64,000 bases of DNA from Candidatus Limnocylindrales bacterium (GCA_035571835.1 DATNBU010000039.1:1-64000), one strand, 5' to 3'; counted from the stretch's first letter, positions 43,630 to 53,280 are shown. The notes: generated from the sequence alone by a model not told the origin. Made by a program: numbers and translations.

Positions 43630-45018
43630 ATGAGCAGCAAGACCCTCGCCGTCACGTCCCATGCCGGCCGCACCACCGGTGCGGTCATCGAGTCGAGCAT
43701 CGGCTCGCTCGTGGTCTCGGATGTGTTCGATCTCGATTCGACCGGCCCTGCGCGCATTCCGGTGCGTGGGCCGTTCGACCGGATCGTTGCGACGCTCGAG
43801 CCGGAAGCGGCGGCCTTTCGAATCCTGACTCTTCCGTTCCGCGACCGCCGCAGGATTTCGCAGGCCGTCGGTCCTGCCCTCGAAGGCCACGTGCCGCTGT
43901 CGCTCGACGACGGCGTGCTCGCGTGGGATTTCACCCGCCCCGCTGCCGCGACGAGCACGGTGCTGGCCGCAATCGCCGAGACCTCGCGTGTCGCCGAAAC
44001 CAAGGCCCGCCTCGTCGAGCTCGGCATCGACGGCGAGCCGCAGAAGCTCCTGTGGGCTCCGTCGGTCATCGTCATGGCGTACCGCCACGCGGTCGGAGAG
44101 CGTGAATCGTTTTCGATCGTCGATTTCGGCGATGGCGGTGCGCTGGTCGCCCGCATCGAAGAAGGCTCGCTTTCCGTGCTGCGCGTGCTCGCGCCGTGCG
44201 ACGACGAGCTTCTGCTTCGAAACGTCGCGTGGTCGCTGGCCGCCGTTCCCGGCGATCCGCTGCGGACCTTTGTCGGTGGACGTGGCGGCTCGCGGCTCAT
44301 CGATGCGCTGCGCGCGCGCCTTCCCGAGCATTCGTTCGAGCCGCTTCCGGTGCGCGCTCCGGTGCAGGGATTCGAGGGCCGCGACTGGCGCGAGATGACG
44401 TCGCTTGCCGGCCTGCTGCTGGCCGCAAGCGGCGATGCAATCTCTCCGGTGATCGACATGGAGACCGGCGCCGGATCGATCTTCGGCGTGCAGACGCTGC
44501 GCGAGATCCAGAGCGAAGCCGGTCCGGTGCTGCGCTGGGCGGCGGCGGCAGCGATCCTCGCGGTCATCGCCGTCGGCATCGACTACGTCCAGCTTTTTGC
44601 CGAGCGGCGCATTCTCGCCGGACGCGCCGAGCAGATCTATGCATCGGCGATGCCGTCGGGAAGCGGCGGCGCAGGCCGCAAGATCAAGATGGAGATGCGT
44701 CTTCGCGAGCTGTCCGGCAAAGCCGAGACGGCCGGTACCGGCGGCGGCGGATCTCCGCTGTCGCTTCTGGCCGCGCTGTCGCGCGACATTCCGAAGAGTC
44801 TCGACGTGGTCGTCGACCAGGTCGATCACGCTCCGCCGTCGGCAAAAGTCGCCGGCCACGCCGACTCGTTCGAAGCCGTGACGAAGATGCAGGACGCGCT
44901 CGAAAAAGGCGGCGCGTTCTCGCGCGTCGAGGTCAAGGACGTGCACGCCGCGGTAAGCGGAACCGGCGTCGAGTTCCTGCTCGAGCTGACGACGAACACA
45001 GCGGAGGCCGGCGCATGA
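43630..45018 (+). CDS. gspL: Type II secretion assembly platform protein GspL
   Basis: A 462-residue bitopic protein that recruits GspE. The N-terminal cytoplasmic part has an actin-like fold (FRILTLPFRDRRRI...ALEGHVPL), followed by a span at about 300-320 (AAAAILAVIAVGIDYVQLF) and a periplasmic ferredoxin-like domain. Sequence conservation is low in this family; placement between gspK and gspM supports the call. Confidence 0.88.
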   Translation: MSSKTLAVTSHAGRTTGAVIESSIGSLVVSDVFDLDSTGPARIPVRGPFDRIVATLEPEAAAFRILTLPFRDRRRISQAVGPALEGHVPLSLDDGVLAWDFTRPAAATSTVLAAIAETSRVAETKARLVELGIDGEPQKLLWAPSVIVMAYRHAVGERESFSIVDFGDGGALVARIEEGSLSVLRVLAPCDDELLLRNVAWSLAAVPGDPLRTFVGGRGGSRLIDALRARLPEHSFEPLPVRAPVQGFEGRDWREMTSLAGLLLAASGDAISPVIDMETGAGSIFGVQTLREIQSEAGPVLRWAAAAAILAVIAVGIDYVQLFAERRILAGRAEQIYASAMPSGSGGAGRKIKMEMRLRELSGKAETAGTGGGGSPLSLLAALSRDIPKSLDVVVDQVDHAPPSAKVAGHADSFEAVTKMQDALEKGGAFSRVEVKDVHAAVSGTGVEFLLELTTNTAEAGA

Positions 45019-45572
45019 ACGCGCGCCTGCATCAGGCCCAGCTTCTCGTTGCGCGGCTGAGCCCGCGAGAGCAGCGGCTGGTCGCGATCTTCGCGAGCCT
45101 CGTTGCGGCCGTCGTGTTCTGGTCACTCATTGTCTCGCCGTTTCTCGGCGGTCGCGACAAGGTCCACCACGAGATCGACGGATTGCGCAGCGAGCTCGGC
45201 GATCTCGAGTCCCTCGCGCGCCAGATCCGCCAGGTGCAGACCGACGCGCCCAAGGGCGGCGCGTCGGCGGCCAAACCGACCGCTGACTTCTCCGTGCTGT
45301 CGTTCGTCGAAAAAGCGGCCGCGGCAAGCCTGCGGCCCGAATCGATCGCATCAATGAGCCCCGCGCGCAGAGCCCTCGAGGCCGGGCGCGTCGAGAGCAC
45401 CGTCGAGCTCAAGCTTTCGTCGGTGACGCTCGGCGAGGTGGTCGCGCTTCTTCGCGCCGTCGAGGACGAGAAGAGCCCCGTCTACATCAAGCAGTTCTCG
45501 GTCAAGAAACGCTACGACGATTCATCGCGCTTCGACGTCACGCTGGTCACCGCCGCGACGCTGCCGGCCTAG
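45015..45572 (+). CDS. gspM: Type II secretion protein GspM
   Basis: A 185-residue bitopic platform protein that pairs with GspL. A short cytoplasmic N-terminus with LSPREQRLVAIFA, a single span (about 20-42) and a periplasmic coiled coil plus ferredoxin-like fold match GspM. ATG 45015 overlaps the gspL stop as ATGA. Function rests on operon position and topology. Confidence 0.88.
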   Translation: MNARLHQAQLLVARLSPREQRLVAIFASLVAAVVFWSLIVSPFLGGRDKVHHEIDGLRSELGDLESLARQIRQVQTDAPKGGASAAKPTADFSVLSFVEKAAAASLRPESIASMSPARRALEAGRVESTVELKLSSVTLGEVVALLRAVEDEKSPVYIKQFSVKKRYDDSSRFDVTLVTAATLPA

Positions 45573-45575
45573 CCG

Positions 45576-46391
45576 ATGCTGCTGCGGTTCGTGCTCTTCG
45601 TCGTCGCGTTCGTGATCGGCGTCGTGCTGCTCGCGCCGCTCGACAAGTGGCTGCTGCCGCGGATCAAGGGTCCGCTCGCCGACGCCGGAGCCGATCTTCG
45701 TCTCGACGGCCTCCACTTCGCCCTTCCTGCCGGAATCCGTGCGACGGGCGTCGGCCTCGACACGGGAGTCGGCGGCGTCGACATCGATTCGATCTATTTC
45801 GGCATCTGGCGCGACTTCAACGCATCGGCGTGCGGCGGTCAGATCAAGGGCGACGTCGCGCGCGATCGCTTGCTTCTCAATCTTTCCAAGGTCGATCCGT
45901 CACGCTGCGTGCGTTTCGGCAAGATGGCGCTCGAGAGCACGCTCGACGGATCGATGACGCTTTCCGGCGTCGATCTTCTGCACCCGGTGTTCGGGCGCGA
46001 CTCGTCGGCGCACATCGACGTGACGTCCGACGGCGGGATCTTTCGCGGCGTGCTGCCTCATGCCGGCGCCGGAGGCGCTGACCTTCCGCTCGGAGAATGG
46101 GAATTCAGCGAGCTCGTGCTGCGCGCAACGCTCACCGGCGGCGAGCTCAGCGTCGAGGAAGGCCATACGCTTACGAGCGGCGTCAAATGGGAGCTGCTCG
46201 GCGCGTCGCTACCGTCGTCGGACGCTCGCGGCGGACTCAAGGTGGACTTTCGAGCGCGGCAGGTCGACGACAATCCTCGCTCGCGTGCCCTCATCGGTTT
46301 GATGCCGAAGTCCACCGTGGACGCCGAAGGCTGGCACAACTACCGCGTGGTCGGGTCGATGAATGCGCCGCGGGTTATTGCCGTAAACTGA
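45576..46391 (+). CDS. gspN: Type II secretion protein GspN
   Basis: A 271-residue GspN-family protein with one N-terminal span (about 5-20) and a periplasmic beta-rich domain with repeated strands, of the AsmA-like type. GspN is an accessory T2SS subunit present in some bacteria, and its exact role is unsettled. It starts 3 bases after gspM and is the last operon gene; no clear terminator follows. Confidence 0.83.
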   Translation: MLLRFVLFVVAFVIGVVLLAPLDKWLLPRIKGPLADAGADLRLDGLHFALPAGIRATGVGLDTGVGGVDIDSIYFGIWRDFNASACGGQIKGDVARDRLLLNLSKVDPSRCVRFGKMALESTLDGSMTLSGVDLLHPVFGRDSSAHIDVTSDGGIFRGVLPHAGAGGADLPLGEWEFSELVLRATLTGGELSVEEGHTLTSGVKWELLGASLPSSDARGGLKVDFRARQVDDNPRSRALIGLMPKSTVDAEGWHNYRVVGSMNAPRVIAVN

Positions 46392-46441
46392 CGTCGGCTT
46401 CATCGCAGGCGTACGGCTTGTGCTGCCGTGATGCGCTGCAC

Positions 46442-46470
46442 TTGGCTTGCTGGTGGCCAGCGTTCATAAC
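46442..46470 (+). promoter_or_regulatory. Candidate promoter for the small exported protein
   Basis: TTGGCT (46442-46447), a 17-base spacer and CATAAC (46465-46470) lie about 50 bases before the start at 46521. Each hexamer matches consensus at four of six positions with ideal spacing. Confidence 0.35.
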
Positions 46471-46520
46471 TCTGGCATTCGTGACCCTGCCGGTCACGCG
46501 ACATCACTGAGGAGTACGCC

Positions 46521-46820
46521 GTGAAAAAGTCTATTGTTGCATTGGTTTGTCTCGCAGCGCTCGCAGGTATGAGCATGACGTCCACGTTGGCGGTCGCCGA
46601 TCCGCTGGTCGTGCGCGCGGACGACAACATCGAGAAGGTGCTCGCTGCGCAGAAAGGGAAAGTCGTGACCGTGCATGTCGGCGGCGGACCGGAGCTGACT
46701 GGGACGGTGACTTCGGTGTCGTCGGAGATCGTGCAGCTTGGGGCGCTGACCGGGAAGGAATTTTATGATGCGGCGATTCGGACGGCGGATATCAGTGCGG
46801 TGATTGTAAGGACGCACTGA
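46521..46820 (+). CDS. Small exported protein of unknown function
   Basis: A 99-residue protein with a signal peptide (about 1-26, MKKSIVALVCLAALAGMSM) and a 70-residue mature part. The mature part reads as two halves: a helix (IEKVLAAQKGK) and a small beta-barrel-like stretch (VVTVHVGGGPELTGTVTSVSS), reminiscent of SH3/Sm-type barrels. GTG 46521 is preceded by GAGGAG. I do not recognise a named family. It follows the T2SS operon with its own likely promoter, so it is not necessarily part of that system. Confidence 0.78.
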   Translation: MKKSIVALVCLAALAGMSMTSTLAVADPLVVRADDNIEKVLAAQKGKVVTVHVGGGPELTGTVTSVSSEIVQLGALTGKEFYDAAIRTADISAVIVRTH

Positions 46821-46829
46821 GGAGCGGTA

Positions 46830-46912
46830 GGCACCGTCGAGTTCCTCATCTATCACCTGCTGCTGTCGTTCGTGGATCGCGTGAGCCGCCTGCCTCGCGA
46901 TTCGACGGTGCC
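46830..46912. repeat. 11-bp perfect inverted repeat with a 61-base loop
   Basis: GGCACCGTCGA (46830-46840) and TCGACGGTGCC (46902-46912) are exact reverse complements, downstream of the small exported gene. The enclosed sequence has a short open frame but no convincing gene. No T-tract follows. Confidence 0.6.
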
Positions 46913-47033
46913 CGAAACCATGCGCCTTTAGCGCGAGAACATTGCATTGAAGGCACAGCGCGAGGCCCTGCTGGGCGCGGGCCGGGCCGGCCATCCCTTG
47001 CCTTACCGCCGGCGGAACTATCAATAGCAGTCG

Positions 47034-49622
47034 ATGAGCGCCGCGTCCCGTCGTGCACCTCTCGTGACTGCTGTCGTCGTCCTGTCCGCGTCGCTGGCGT
47101 TTGCGGGTGAGCTCGTCGAGATCGGCGAGCCGTTCGTCATCGCCGATTCGTCAAGCTTTGATGCCTATGCGACGGACGTCGCGATGTTTGCCGACGGTCG
47201 CGCGGTGATAGTGTGGGATGAGAATCCACTCGGGCCGAGAGACCCGAGTGACGTACGCGGTCGAATCCTCTACGCCGATGGCACGCCAGCCACGGACATT
47301 TTTGCGATCAACGATTTCCGTATGGGTGCACAGAGTAACCCAAGCGTTGCCGTGTCAGGCCACCGCCTTCTCGTCGCATGGTCCGGCCGGAGCGCCAATG
47401 ACTCCTCCGGTGTCTCGGGGCGTATCTTCGAGAGCGACGGCACGCCCGTCGGGCCTGCATTTCTGCTGCACGAGGCGACGACCGCGGACCAGGAGCGTGG
47501 CGTCAGCGTCGCGCGCGACGGCGATGGCTTCGTTGCGACCTGGGTCCGAACCGCAGGTGTTGATGGCGTCCGCCTTGGGCCCGATGGCAGCGTGCGCGGC
47601 AGGTTTACGCAGTTGGTCGAAAATCCGCGTCAGGCGGCTATCACGGGGTTGCCTGACGGAAATCTGGCTCTGCTCTGGAGCTCCAGTCACCTTGTTCCGA
47701 ATGGTCACAGCGACGCGGAAGCAGGCGTCGTCGACGGTTCGATCTTGTCGAATACCGACGAAGTGCTGCACCACTTCGTTCTAAATGAGGGTCGCCCAAG
47801 GTTAAAGTACGACTTCGTCACGGACGGAAACGAGAGGCTCAGTACTGCCACGTCCGCGAGTGGGGAGTTCAGCGCAGTGTATGACAGCTCCGTGAGCACC
47901 TACGTCGACGACGACAACTATCTCAGAGACGGCTACAACCTCGGCGCGCGCATCGAGCGCTTCAGTTCGGCCGGCGGAACATTCGGGAGCTACATTCTCC
48001 CCGCCCAGTCGGCGCAAGGCAGGTCCGGCGGCGTCGCCGTCACGGCGGGCGGCAACATTGTCAGTGCCTTCAACGACGTAGATCTGCTCGACGGCAGTGG
48101 CGTGTTTCTGCGCGCCTTCGATTGCAACGGCGACATGGCGCAGCCGGGGATGGTTCGAGTAAACAGCGAAGACGCCTACATCGCAGGTCCCGTCTCCATT
48201 GCCGTCGACGAGCATGGGCAAGCGCTCGCGGTCTGGACCGAACGCAGCAGCGACAAGCAGAGGTTTCCCGTCTTTGGTCGGCGATACCGCATTGAAGACG
48301 CCTGTTCCCTCTGCGGAGATGCGGACGAGAACGGAGAGGTGACGGCGGTCGATGCGCTTCGTGCTCTGCGTACCAGCGTTGGCCTCGAAAACTGCACTCC
48401 TCAGCGTTGCGACACTGATGGCTCGGGCAGAATCGGGTCCGGCGACGCACTACGGATTCTTCGTGCTGCCGTGGCCGGAGGCCGGACGCTGCGATGCAGC
48501 GCCGCTCGGCGGGCGGCTCTCGCTCTCAGCGCCAGTTTGGATGGGTACTCGTATGAAACGCGAGCGTCAGCGATGCCGCTCTCGGACGGCAATCAGGCGG
48601 TCCTGGCGGCGATCGACCGCGACGCGACGTACACGCTCGCGTCACTTAGTGTCGACGAGCAGCTTCACGTTGGAGATCCGCAGACACTGTCAGAGCTCCC
48701 TTCGGAAAGGGGGATCGGTGTCGATATCAACGCATGCACGAGTCCGGCCGGGCTCGCAGTGGCGCTCGGCGACTACGATGAGTCCTCCGATCCGGGACTC
48801 CACACGGATCTGGCCAATGTGCTGGCGAAACCCACCGCGGGCGACCTGGTCACAGTGAACAGCAACCTCTTTGGTTCCCAGTACGGCGGTGATGTGGCCT
48901 GCCTGGCTGACGGCCGAAGCGCGTTTGCCTGGATTAGTACCTGCGACGCTTACCAGTGGCCCGATGGGCCGTCACTGCGACCGGACGTATGCGATGAAGA
49001 GCCCGTCGATGGGATCTACCTGCAGATTGTGGACACCGACGGAAACAAGAACGGACCTATGCGGCGCGTGGGCGACGTCGCCGGTTGGCCGTCGATCGCC
49101 CCTGCCGGCGGAGAGCGGCTTGTGGTCGCGGCCGGCGGGATGATCGATATCCGGTCATCGGATGGAGAATCTATCGATCGCATCGACGGACCGAACGACA
49201 CCTATGTCTCCGATCTGGTCTGTGTCGGGAGCCTCTGCGCCCGGGCGGGAGACGGGGGCGTACTGATACTGAATCTCGACGATGTCGCGTCGCGCTTCAC
49301 GGCCATCCTGCAGGACTCGTTCTATATCGGCAATCGTTTTGTCTCCGCTTCACAGCCGCGTGTGGCTTGTATGAGCAACGGTGCCTGTCTGGCCGCCTAC
49401 CTCATCGAAGAGAACAACTTCGATACTCACATCATCGAATATCACGGCATCTACGCGCGCCCCTTCGACCTCGCGACGGGGGCAGTCGGAGAGGCGATTC
49501 ACCTGCAGAACACGGACGGTTACTCCTACGATCCGCAAGTTGCATCGCTGGGTCCTCGAAGCTTTCTCGTGAAGGTCCACGGAAACGATGCGCTGCTCCT
49601 GCACCGGGTGGACCTCGACTGA
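47034..49622 (+). CDS. Large exported beta-repeat protein with a central dockerin-like module
   Basis: An 862-residue exported protein. A signal peptide (about 1-24) precedes repeats of the form AVIVWDE...GRILYADGTP, LLVAWSGR...GRIFESDGTPVG and FVATWV...VRLGPDG, about 50-60 residues each and probably blades of a beta-propeller. At 427-488 a Cys-bounded dockerin-like pair of calcium loops appears (DADENGEVTAVDA and DTDGSGRIGSGDA). A second beta-rich region of different sequence follows to the end. The N-terminal half is clearly related to the minus-strand protein at 51725-53161. A function is not assignable; a secreted binding or scaffold role is possible. Confidence 0.8.
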   Translation: MSAASRRAPLVTAVVVLSASLAFAGELVEIGEPFVIADSSSFDAYATDVAMFADGRAVIVWDENPLGPRDPSDVRGRILYADGTPATDIFAINDFRMGAQSNPSVAVSGHRLLVAWSGRSANDSSGVSGRIFESDGTPVGPAFLLHEATTADQERGVSVARDGDGFVATWVRTAGVDGVRLGPDGSVRGRFTQLVENPRQAAITGLPDGNLALLWSSSHLVPNGHSDAEAGVVDGSILSNTDEVLHHFVLNEGRPRLKYDFVTDGNERLSTATSASGEFSAVYDSSVSTYVDDDNYLRDGYNLGARIERFSSAGGTFGSYILPAQSAQGRSGGVAVTAGGNIVSAFNDVDLLDGSGVFLRAFDCNGDMAQPGMVRVNSEDAYIAGPVSIAVDEHGQALAVWTERSSDKQRFPVFGRRYRIEDACSLCGDADENGEVTAVDALRALRTSVGLENCTPQRCDTDGSGRIGSGDALRILRAAVAGGRTLRCSAARRAALALSASLDGYSYETRASAMPLSDGNQAVLAAIDRDATYTLASLSVDEQLHVGDPQTLSELPSERGIGVDINACTSPAGLAVALGDYDESSDPGLHTDLANVLAKPTAGDLVTVNSNLFGSQYGGDVACLADGRSAFAWISTCDAYQWPDGPSLRPDVCDEEPVDGIYLQIVDTDGNKNGPMRRVGDVAGWPSIAPAGGERLVVAAGGMIDIRSSDGESIDRIDGPNDTYVSDLVCVGSLCARAGDGGVLILNLDDVASRFTAILQDSFYIGNRFVSASQPRVACMSNGACLAAYLIEENNFDTHIIEYHGIYARPFDLATGAVGEAIHLQNTDGYSYDPQVASLGPRSFLVKVHGNDALLLHRVDLD

Positions 49623-50024
49623 TCTGCGTCTGTCGAACGGGATCCCATTTTTCGGTCGCGACCGGCGCGACGTCGCAACGCTATGAACCCAAAGGCCTTC
49701 TCAGGCCCTCGCGAGTTGGGACTCTCTGAGATTCTCTCAAAAAGGTTCGTCCAGCCGACCGAATGCGGAGCCAAAACTCTTCCACAACAAATCTCTCTCT
49801 CGCGGATACTCCGCGTCGCTCTGACCAACGGAGTGGCGCGAATTGCGCCCAGGCAGCGCTGCGAGCCGGTGCCAGTCCGCTTAGCAGCTAGGTTTGAGCC
49901 TGCGACTTGGTTAACGCGCTAACGCCGCTCGACGACGGCATCGGCGTTGATTCAACTTGGGCCGGAGTGCTAAACGTTCGCCGCCCTTCGTCCGATCCTG
50001 GGCGATGCAGGCTGGAGGATCCCC
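49623..50024. other. Intergenic region with small hairpins
   Basis: About 400 bases without a supported gene. It contains a hairpin GGCGC-GAATT-GCGCC (49835-49849) and the palindrome GCAGCGCTGC (49853-49862). GGAGG (50014-50018) serves the next gene. It looks less GC-rich than the coding surroundings by eye. No tRNA-like structure was found. Confidence 0.45.
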
Positions 50025-50897
50025 ATGAGACATCACAGCTCGTCCCGAATCGGCGTCGCGTTGGCCCTCCTACTCGCATTCGGCGGTCGAGAGGCGTTAG
50101 CGGACGACTCTGTCGTGGAGATAAACACCTGCGGTCAGGTGCTTCAGGGAGGCGGGTTCCTTTCGGCCGATCTCGACTGCTCTGCCGAGACGGTCGATGC
50201 GCCGACGGTGATACTCGGCAACAACGGTACACTGGACCTTCGAGGGTTCACGCTGACCGGCCGGTCCTCGAGCGGGTTTCTCGCAACCGTATTCTGCTCG
50301 CGACACTGCACGATCCTCGGACCCGGCACGATCGTCGGATCGTCCGTCAGCAACGATCTCTCCGATGATCTTCAGAATGTCGTCGGCACGGATAACGACC
50401 ATCTTGGCGGGTCGATAGTGAACGTGGAGAACGCAACGATTACCGGCGGCGGAGTAGGCATTTATGCGCACCAGGTGAACGTGGATCATGCGGTCATTAC
50501 GAACAACCGCAGCGTCGGAGTCTGGTCGTGGCGAGTAAAGATCGACGATTCGGAAATTTCCGGAAATGGCCTGGGCTCTTTCGGCATGGCACGTCACGGT
50601 GTCCTCAGTGTCATCAAAACACGAGTCCGCAATTCGACGATCACCGGCAACGCGAGGAGCGGCGTGTCGGGCCGGCGTCTCAGTATCATCGATTCCACCG
50701 TTACCGATAACCAGGTGTATTCGGACTGCACGACGAAGGTTTGCGTGGATCTCGAGGCGGAGGCTTTGCGCGTCCCCGGTACAACATGCGGCACCAGCCT
50801 CGATTCGACACGGCCATCTCCGTCTCAGCCGGGATCGTACGTCGGTCAGCCGATTACTGATTCGTACAAGACTTTCGGCGTCTGTACCGACGACTGA
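50025..50897 (+). CDS. Exported right-handed beta-helix protein
   Basis: A 290-residue exported protein: signal peptide about 1-26, then a start like polysaccharide-lyase-type helices (INTCGQVLQGGGFLSADLDC). Repeated rungs follow, such as VNVENATITGGGVGIYA, VNVDHAVITNNRSVGVWS and VKIDDSEISGNGLG, typical of parallel beta-helix (PbH1) repeats. No lyase catalytic set is recognisable. GGAGG precedes the ATG. A surface carbohydrate-binding or structural role is likely; the enzyme class is unclear. Confidence 0.78.
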   Translation: MRHHSSSRIGVALALLLAFGGREALADDSVVEINTCGQVLQGGGFLSADLDCSAETVDAPTVILGNNGTLDLRGFTLTGRSSSGFLATVFCSRHCTILGPGTIVGSSVSNDLSDDLQNVVGTDNDHLGGSIVNVENATITGGGVGIYAHQVNVDHAVITNNRSVGVWSWRVKIDDSEISGNGLGSFGMARHGVLSVIKTRVRNSTITGNARSGVSGRRLSIIDSTVTDNQVYSDCTTKVCVDLEAEALRVPGTTCGTSLDSTRPSPSQPGSYVGQPITDSYKTFGVCTDD

Positions 50898-51161
50898 ATC
50901 ACTGATCATTCTGCCCTCGCGGCCGGTTGTTGTAGCCGACTTCTGAAAATCCTGCCCAGCCAGCGGCGAATCACGACGGAATCGAGGAGTCCTTACTCGA
51001 TATAAGCGAAGACGTTCGGTACTTTCACGACGATGCTTGGCAGCGCATTGACGACGACTCCGAATGAAGTCGTTCTTTGTTCGCTCGAATCGCACAGCGA
51101 GGAAACTGGATGCGCCTCTGGGGCTATGATCTGGAAGCGGCCGCCCCAGACTTGGAACCAC

Positions 51162-51644
51162 ATGTCACCGATATTTAAGCATCAGTCCTGGCTGATATCT
51201 CTCTTCGCGGTCGTGTTCCTCTTTGCCGCTCCGAGCAATGATGCAACGGCCTTCGCTGACGAGTCCGATGTCCCCTCAGCGCGAGCGCAGCCTACGCGGG
51301 TCTCCGTTGAATCCCTGGGAGTCCGATATGATGACAACGGTGCGCACGCGGAACTGGAGATTCGAAACGCCGGCAAGCAAGCAATTACCTATGGCGGCTA
51401 TTCTTCCACCAGCCCCGCCTATCGCACGCAATGTTTCACAAACGGGTCCTGGAAAGACGAAGCGGAGGGTTGGTGCGGCAATGGATTGGAGACTCAAACA
51501 CTGCGCCCGGGTCAGAAAATCCGCTTCACCGCCCCACTCTGCCCTTTCCCCCAATCGACGAAGATTGGTGTTGTAGTGGGAACACCGCAGGACAAAGCCG
51601 GGCAACCAGTCTGGAGTGAAGCCATCGTCGAAAAAGTGCGATGA
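51162..51644 (+). CDS. Exported protein of unknown function
   Basis: A 160-residue protein if it starts at ATG 51162 (MSPIFKHQSWLISLFAVVFLFAA), which gives a signal peptide ending near residue 30. ATG 51126 and an in-frame start at 51033 are longer options; none has a strong ribosome binding site. The mature part is beta-rich with two Cys pairs (TQCFTNGSWKDEAEGWCGNG and further on CPF), like a small sandwich domain. No family is recognised. The region looks less GC-rich than its neighbours, which might mean transfer. Confidence 0.6.
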   Translation: MSPIFKHQSWLISLFAVVFLFAAPSNDATAFADESDVPSARAQPTRVSVESLGVRYDDNGAHAELEIRNAGKQAITYGGYSSTSPAYRTQCFTNGSWKDEAEGWCGNGLETQTLRPGQKIRFTAPLCPFPQSTKIGVVVGTPQDKAGQPVWSEAIVEKVR

Positions 51645-51724
51645 CTACGTCTCGCTGCCTGCTGGATTAACCATTGGGCTGCAGATCGAGTTCTCCCGCG
51701 CCTTCCATAAACAAGCGGCTCTCT

Positions 51725-53161
51725 TCAGCGCTCGCCCGCAGCGCAGGCCGGACAGCTAAGCGGCACATCGTTCCCCACCGAAACCATCAGCACGCGCACG
51801 GCGTCGCTGACCGTCGTCTTGCCGGAACCGTCTGTATCGCATCGGCAAGCGGCGCATTGATCCAAACCCACCGCCGAGCGAAGCACGCGCATCGCATCGC
51901 GAACATTGATGCGGTCGTGTCCTGTCGCATCGGCGTCGCCGACGCAGGTCGCGTCACCGCAAACAGCGTCCTCGTCGCGCATCAGGCAGTACCACTGCGC
52001 CTCCACGTCCTCGTCGAGTGCATTGCCGATTGACCTGATTCGGACGAATCGCCTATCCGACTCCGCGGCGAGTGCAGCGAAGCCATCCATGAATGCATTT
52101 GTCGCGTTCGAGCCGTCGGGGGTCGCGAGAAACATCCGGTATTGAAATTCCAGCAGACCAGTGCAGCCCGGCGTCATCGCGGCGATGGGCGTATCGTAAC
52201 CGCCCCACGGCTGCGGGCTCCTGACGATCACTCGCACCGGGCCGAGATCGTTCCCCGCTGCATCCAGCCACTGCCCGAGAAGATCCGTGCCACCGCCGTC
52301 AGGCGTCGACCACACAACGAGATGCCGTCCATCTTCGCATGCCATGACCGAAGGTTGGGCAGTCGGAGTTCCCGACGCCAGGATCCGGGGTTCGGATAGA
52401 GAACCATCCTGCGCGATCCATGACACCTGCACCACGCCCAGCGAGGACCACGCGACAACGTAGCGTCCGCCGGGAAGAGCCGCGATCGGCAAGGTCTGGA
52501 GCATGGAATAGAGCGATCCTTGGGCTACCGGTAATTCGTCCGACATCGGCTTTCCGCTGGTATCGAAGCGACGAACGACAAGCGTCGCGTCGGAAAGCAG
52601 GGGCGTCCGGTTGTACCATGCGACGAGGTAGCTGCCGTCGTCTCCCGCTGCGACGTCCCCGGGACTTTGATAACCGGTGGCATCGGCGTGGACCTGCATC
52701 TCTCCTCCGTCCGCGGTCGTACCGTCGGTGTCCAGCGTTCGCAGAAAAACGCCGCCATCGTCTCCTCTGTTGCCGGCCTCTGCCTGGTAGATCACCGCTG
52801 ACGAACCATCCGCGGCGTGCGCAACTCTCGGATAGAGCGTTGGAAAGCTGGTATGAGTGGGATCGAGGAGGAGTTCCTCACTTGTCGGCCCCGTATCGCT
52901 AAGGAAGCGTGCCCAGACCCCGCCGCCTCTCGTGCTTTCTGCGTGCGGCCCGCTCCACACGACGATCGCTTCATGCGGCGCGACAACCGCGATGTCAGGC
53001 CAGGCTTGATGCCCGTATCGCAAGCCGTTGACGACGATGCCGGGCCCATCCGCCTCGACATTCACGGTTCCGTGGGACGACTCGGCGCCCATAAACGGCG
53101 ATAGAGCGGCCAGGAAAGCGACGAAAAACGCACGCACTGGCGAACCATGACGACCCACCAT
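51725..53161 (-). CDS. Exported beta-repeat protein with a C-terminal dockerin-like module
   Basis: A 478-residue exported protein: signal peptide about 1-27, then beta-propeller-like repeats (EAIVVWSGPH...GVWARFLSD, YLVAWYNR...LVVRRFDTSG, YVVAWSS) related to the plus-strand protein at 47034. From C401 to C470 it has a dockerin-like pair of loops, the first carrying a two-residue insertion (DADATGHDRINVRDA) and the second regular (DTDGSGKTTVSDA). It converges on the gene at 51162. The propeller half may bind a ligand and the module may anchor the protein, but both are inference. Confidence 0.8.
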   Translation of the reverse strand: MVGRHGSPVRAFFVAFLAALSPFMGAESSHGTVNVEADGPGIVVNGLRYGHQAWPDIAVVAPHEAIVVWSGPHAESTRGGGVWARFLSDTGPTSEELLLDPTHTSFPTLYPRVAHAADGSSAVIYQAEAGNRGDDGGVFLRTLDTDGTTADGGEMQVHADATGYQSPGDVAAGDDGSYLVAWYNRTPLLSDATLVVRRFDTSGKPMSDELPVAQGSLYSMLQTLPIAALPGGRYVVAWSSLGVVQVSWIAQDGSLSEPRILASGTPTAQPSVMACEDGRHLVVWSTPDGGGTDLLGQWLDAAGNDLGPVRVIVRSPQPWGGYDTPIAAMTPGCTGLLEFQYRMFLATPDGSNATNAFMDGFAALAAESDRRFVRIRSIGNALDEDVEAQWYCLMRDEDAVCGDATCVGDADATGHDRINVRDAMRVLRSAVGLDQCAACRCDTDGSGKTTVSDAVRVLMVSVGNDVPLSCPACAAGER

Positions 53162-53280
53162 GGCTCGGTCAATCCGTTGACGAAGTGGCCAGCGCTGCGT
53201 CGCGACTGCGGAATGTCGTCAGCGGCGATGCGCTGCCTTTCACCGCGACAGCATTCGCGGTTCGAGCAAACGCAGCGGCG

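Noticed and set aside
46848-46935. Possible short hydrophobic coding segment ending at a TAG near 46931
   Set aside because: No start codon with a binding site, no family match, and it lies within the inverted repeat region.
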